64,000 nt of DNA. Origin: Paraburkholderia sp. D15 (GTDB lineage Bacteria; Pseudomonadota; Gammaproteobacteria; Burkholderiales; Burkholderiaceae). The position numbers were made by a program, and so were the translations under genes. The notes under the pieces were generated by a model. That model saw only the letters and a list, made by a program, of their open reading frames with translations. It did no database searches and was not told the DNA's origin. Where the stretch lies: NCBI RefSeq assembly GCF_029910215.1, contig NZ_CP110396.1, positions 1,364,001 to 1,428,000 of the forward strand, read 5' to 3'. How positions within the stretch are numbered: position 1 is the stretch's first letter; every line of letters begins with the position of its first letter. Below, in pieces: positions 63,738-64,000 of this stretch.

Positions 63738-64000
63738 CACAACCACACTGGCAGGACCGCTGGCACAGCGCGCCGCTCGACTGGTCGCCCGCGTACCGGG
63801 TCATTCCCACACGCTTTCCGGCTGTCAATCTGTTCGACCGCGTGGCATCGGCGGAAGATTTCGATGCGCTCTACGCGCTCGAAGCCATGACCAACGACCG
63901 CCTTCGCACCGAAGTCGGCGACCTCGATCTGGTGCCGCTCGAAGAGCGCCGCTTCGGCCCGGGCTATGGGCCGATCATGGCCGCGTTGACGCATCTGAAT
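63734..64000 (+). CDS. RES-domain toxin (3' partial)
   Basis: 89 codons from GTG 63734 to the window edge: WSPAYRVIPTRFPAVNLFDRVAS...LYALEAMTNDRLRTEVGDLDLVP. The YRVIPTRFPAVNLFD motif is the RES signature. RES toxins degrade NAD+. Translationally coupled to the antitoxin. Confidence 0.88.
   Translation, partial: MTQPHWQDRWHSAPLDWSPAYRVIPTRFPAVNLFDRVASAEDFDALYALEAMTNDRLRTEVGDLDLVPLEERRFGPGYGPIMAALTHLN

Overview
The window joins two kinds of DNA. Positions 1 to about 18,540 are AT-rich, use codons such as ATA, TTA and AGA freely, and look like one end of a mobile element. From about 18,547 to 64,000 the sequence is a GC-rich chromosomal backbone. Its gene order (rpsU-yqeY-dnaG-rpoD, xseB-ispA-dxs, folE2, polA, amn, thrB, ohrR/ohr, modABC/modE) points to Burkholderiaceae, most likely Paraburkholderia. 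This is a judgement from gene content, not a database match.

Element (1-18,540). It carries the end of a large conjugation-type protein, a predicted type IV coupling protein split into two genes (Walker A in one, Walker B in the next), an exported T4-lysozyme-like protein, four type IV pilin-like genes, a KfrB-like protein, an ArdC-type antirestriction protein, several small proteins of unknown function, and a trimeric autotransporter adhesin with a small secreted neighbour. No integrase, VirB4-type ATPase or pilus assembly ATPase is in view, so the rest of the element must lie left of position 1. Its genes share one style of expression: promoters of the form TTGxxx-16 bp-TAxxxx, A/C-rich leaders with an AAGGAGAC ribosome binding site, and a hairpin terminator after almost every unit.

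Junction (18,540-19,200). The element abuts the 3' end of a tRNA-Ile2(CAU) gene on the minus strand. That gene is interrupted in its anticodon loop by a 255-nt group I intron with no open reading frame. Removing the intron between U33 and C34 restores a canonical tRNA. Two pairs of 11-bp-period direct repeats lie between the tRNA and rpoD.

Backbone (19,200-61,150). In order: the macromolecular synthesis operon; an HI0933-family flavoprotein; tsaD; folE2; the isoprenoid operon xseB-ispA-dxs; a Rieske oxygenase; a mercaptopyruvate sulfurtransferase; a dienelactone hydrolase; NDH-2; polA; a LOG-family protein; a LysR regulator; a two-gene chromate transporter; a NYN-domain protein; AMP nucleosidase; DUF2782; thrB; a membrane protein; ohrR/ohr; photolyase; TspO; a DUF3563 protein; a PHB-depolymerase-type esterase; a PAP2 phosphatase; modABC with modE; an SDR; a tautomerase; two LysR regulators; and a low-complexity exported protein.

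Right end (61,150-64,000). A second AT-rich patch carries a DUF6402-like protein overlapped by a small membrane-anchored protein, which resembles a toxin-immunity pair. A RES/Xre type II toxin-antitoxin module follows, with its toxin gene cut by the window edge.
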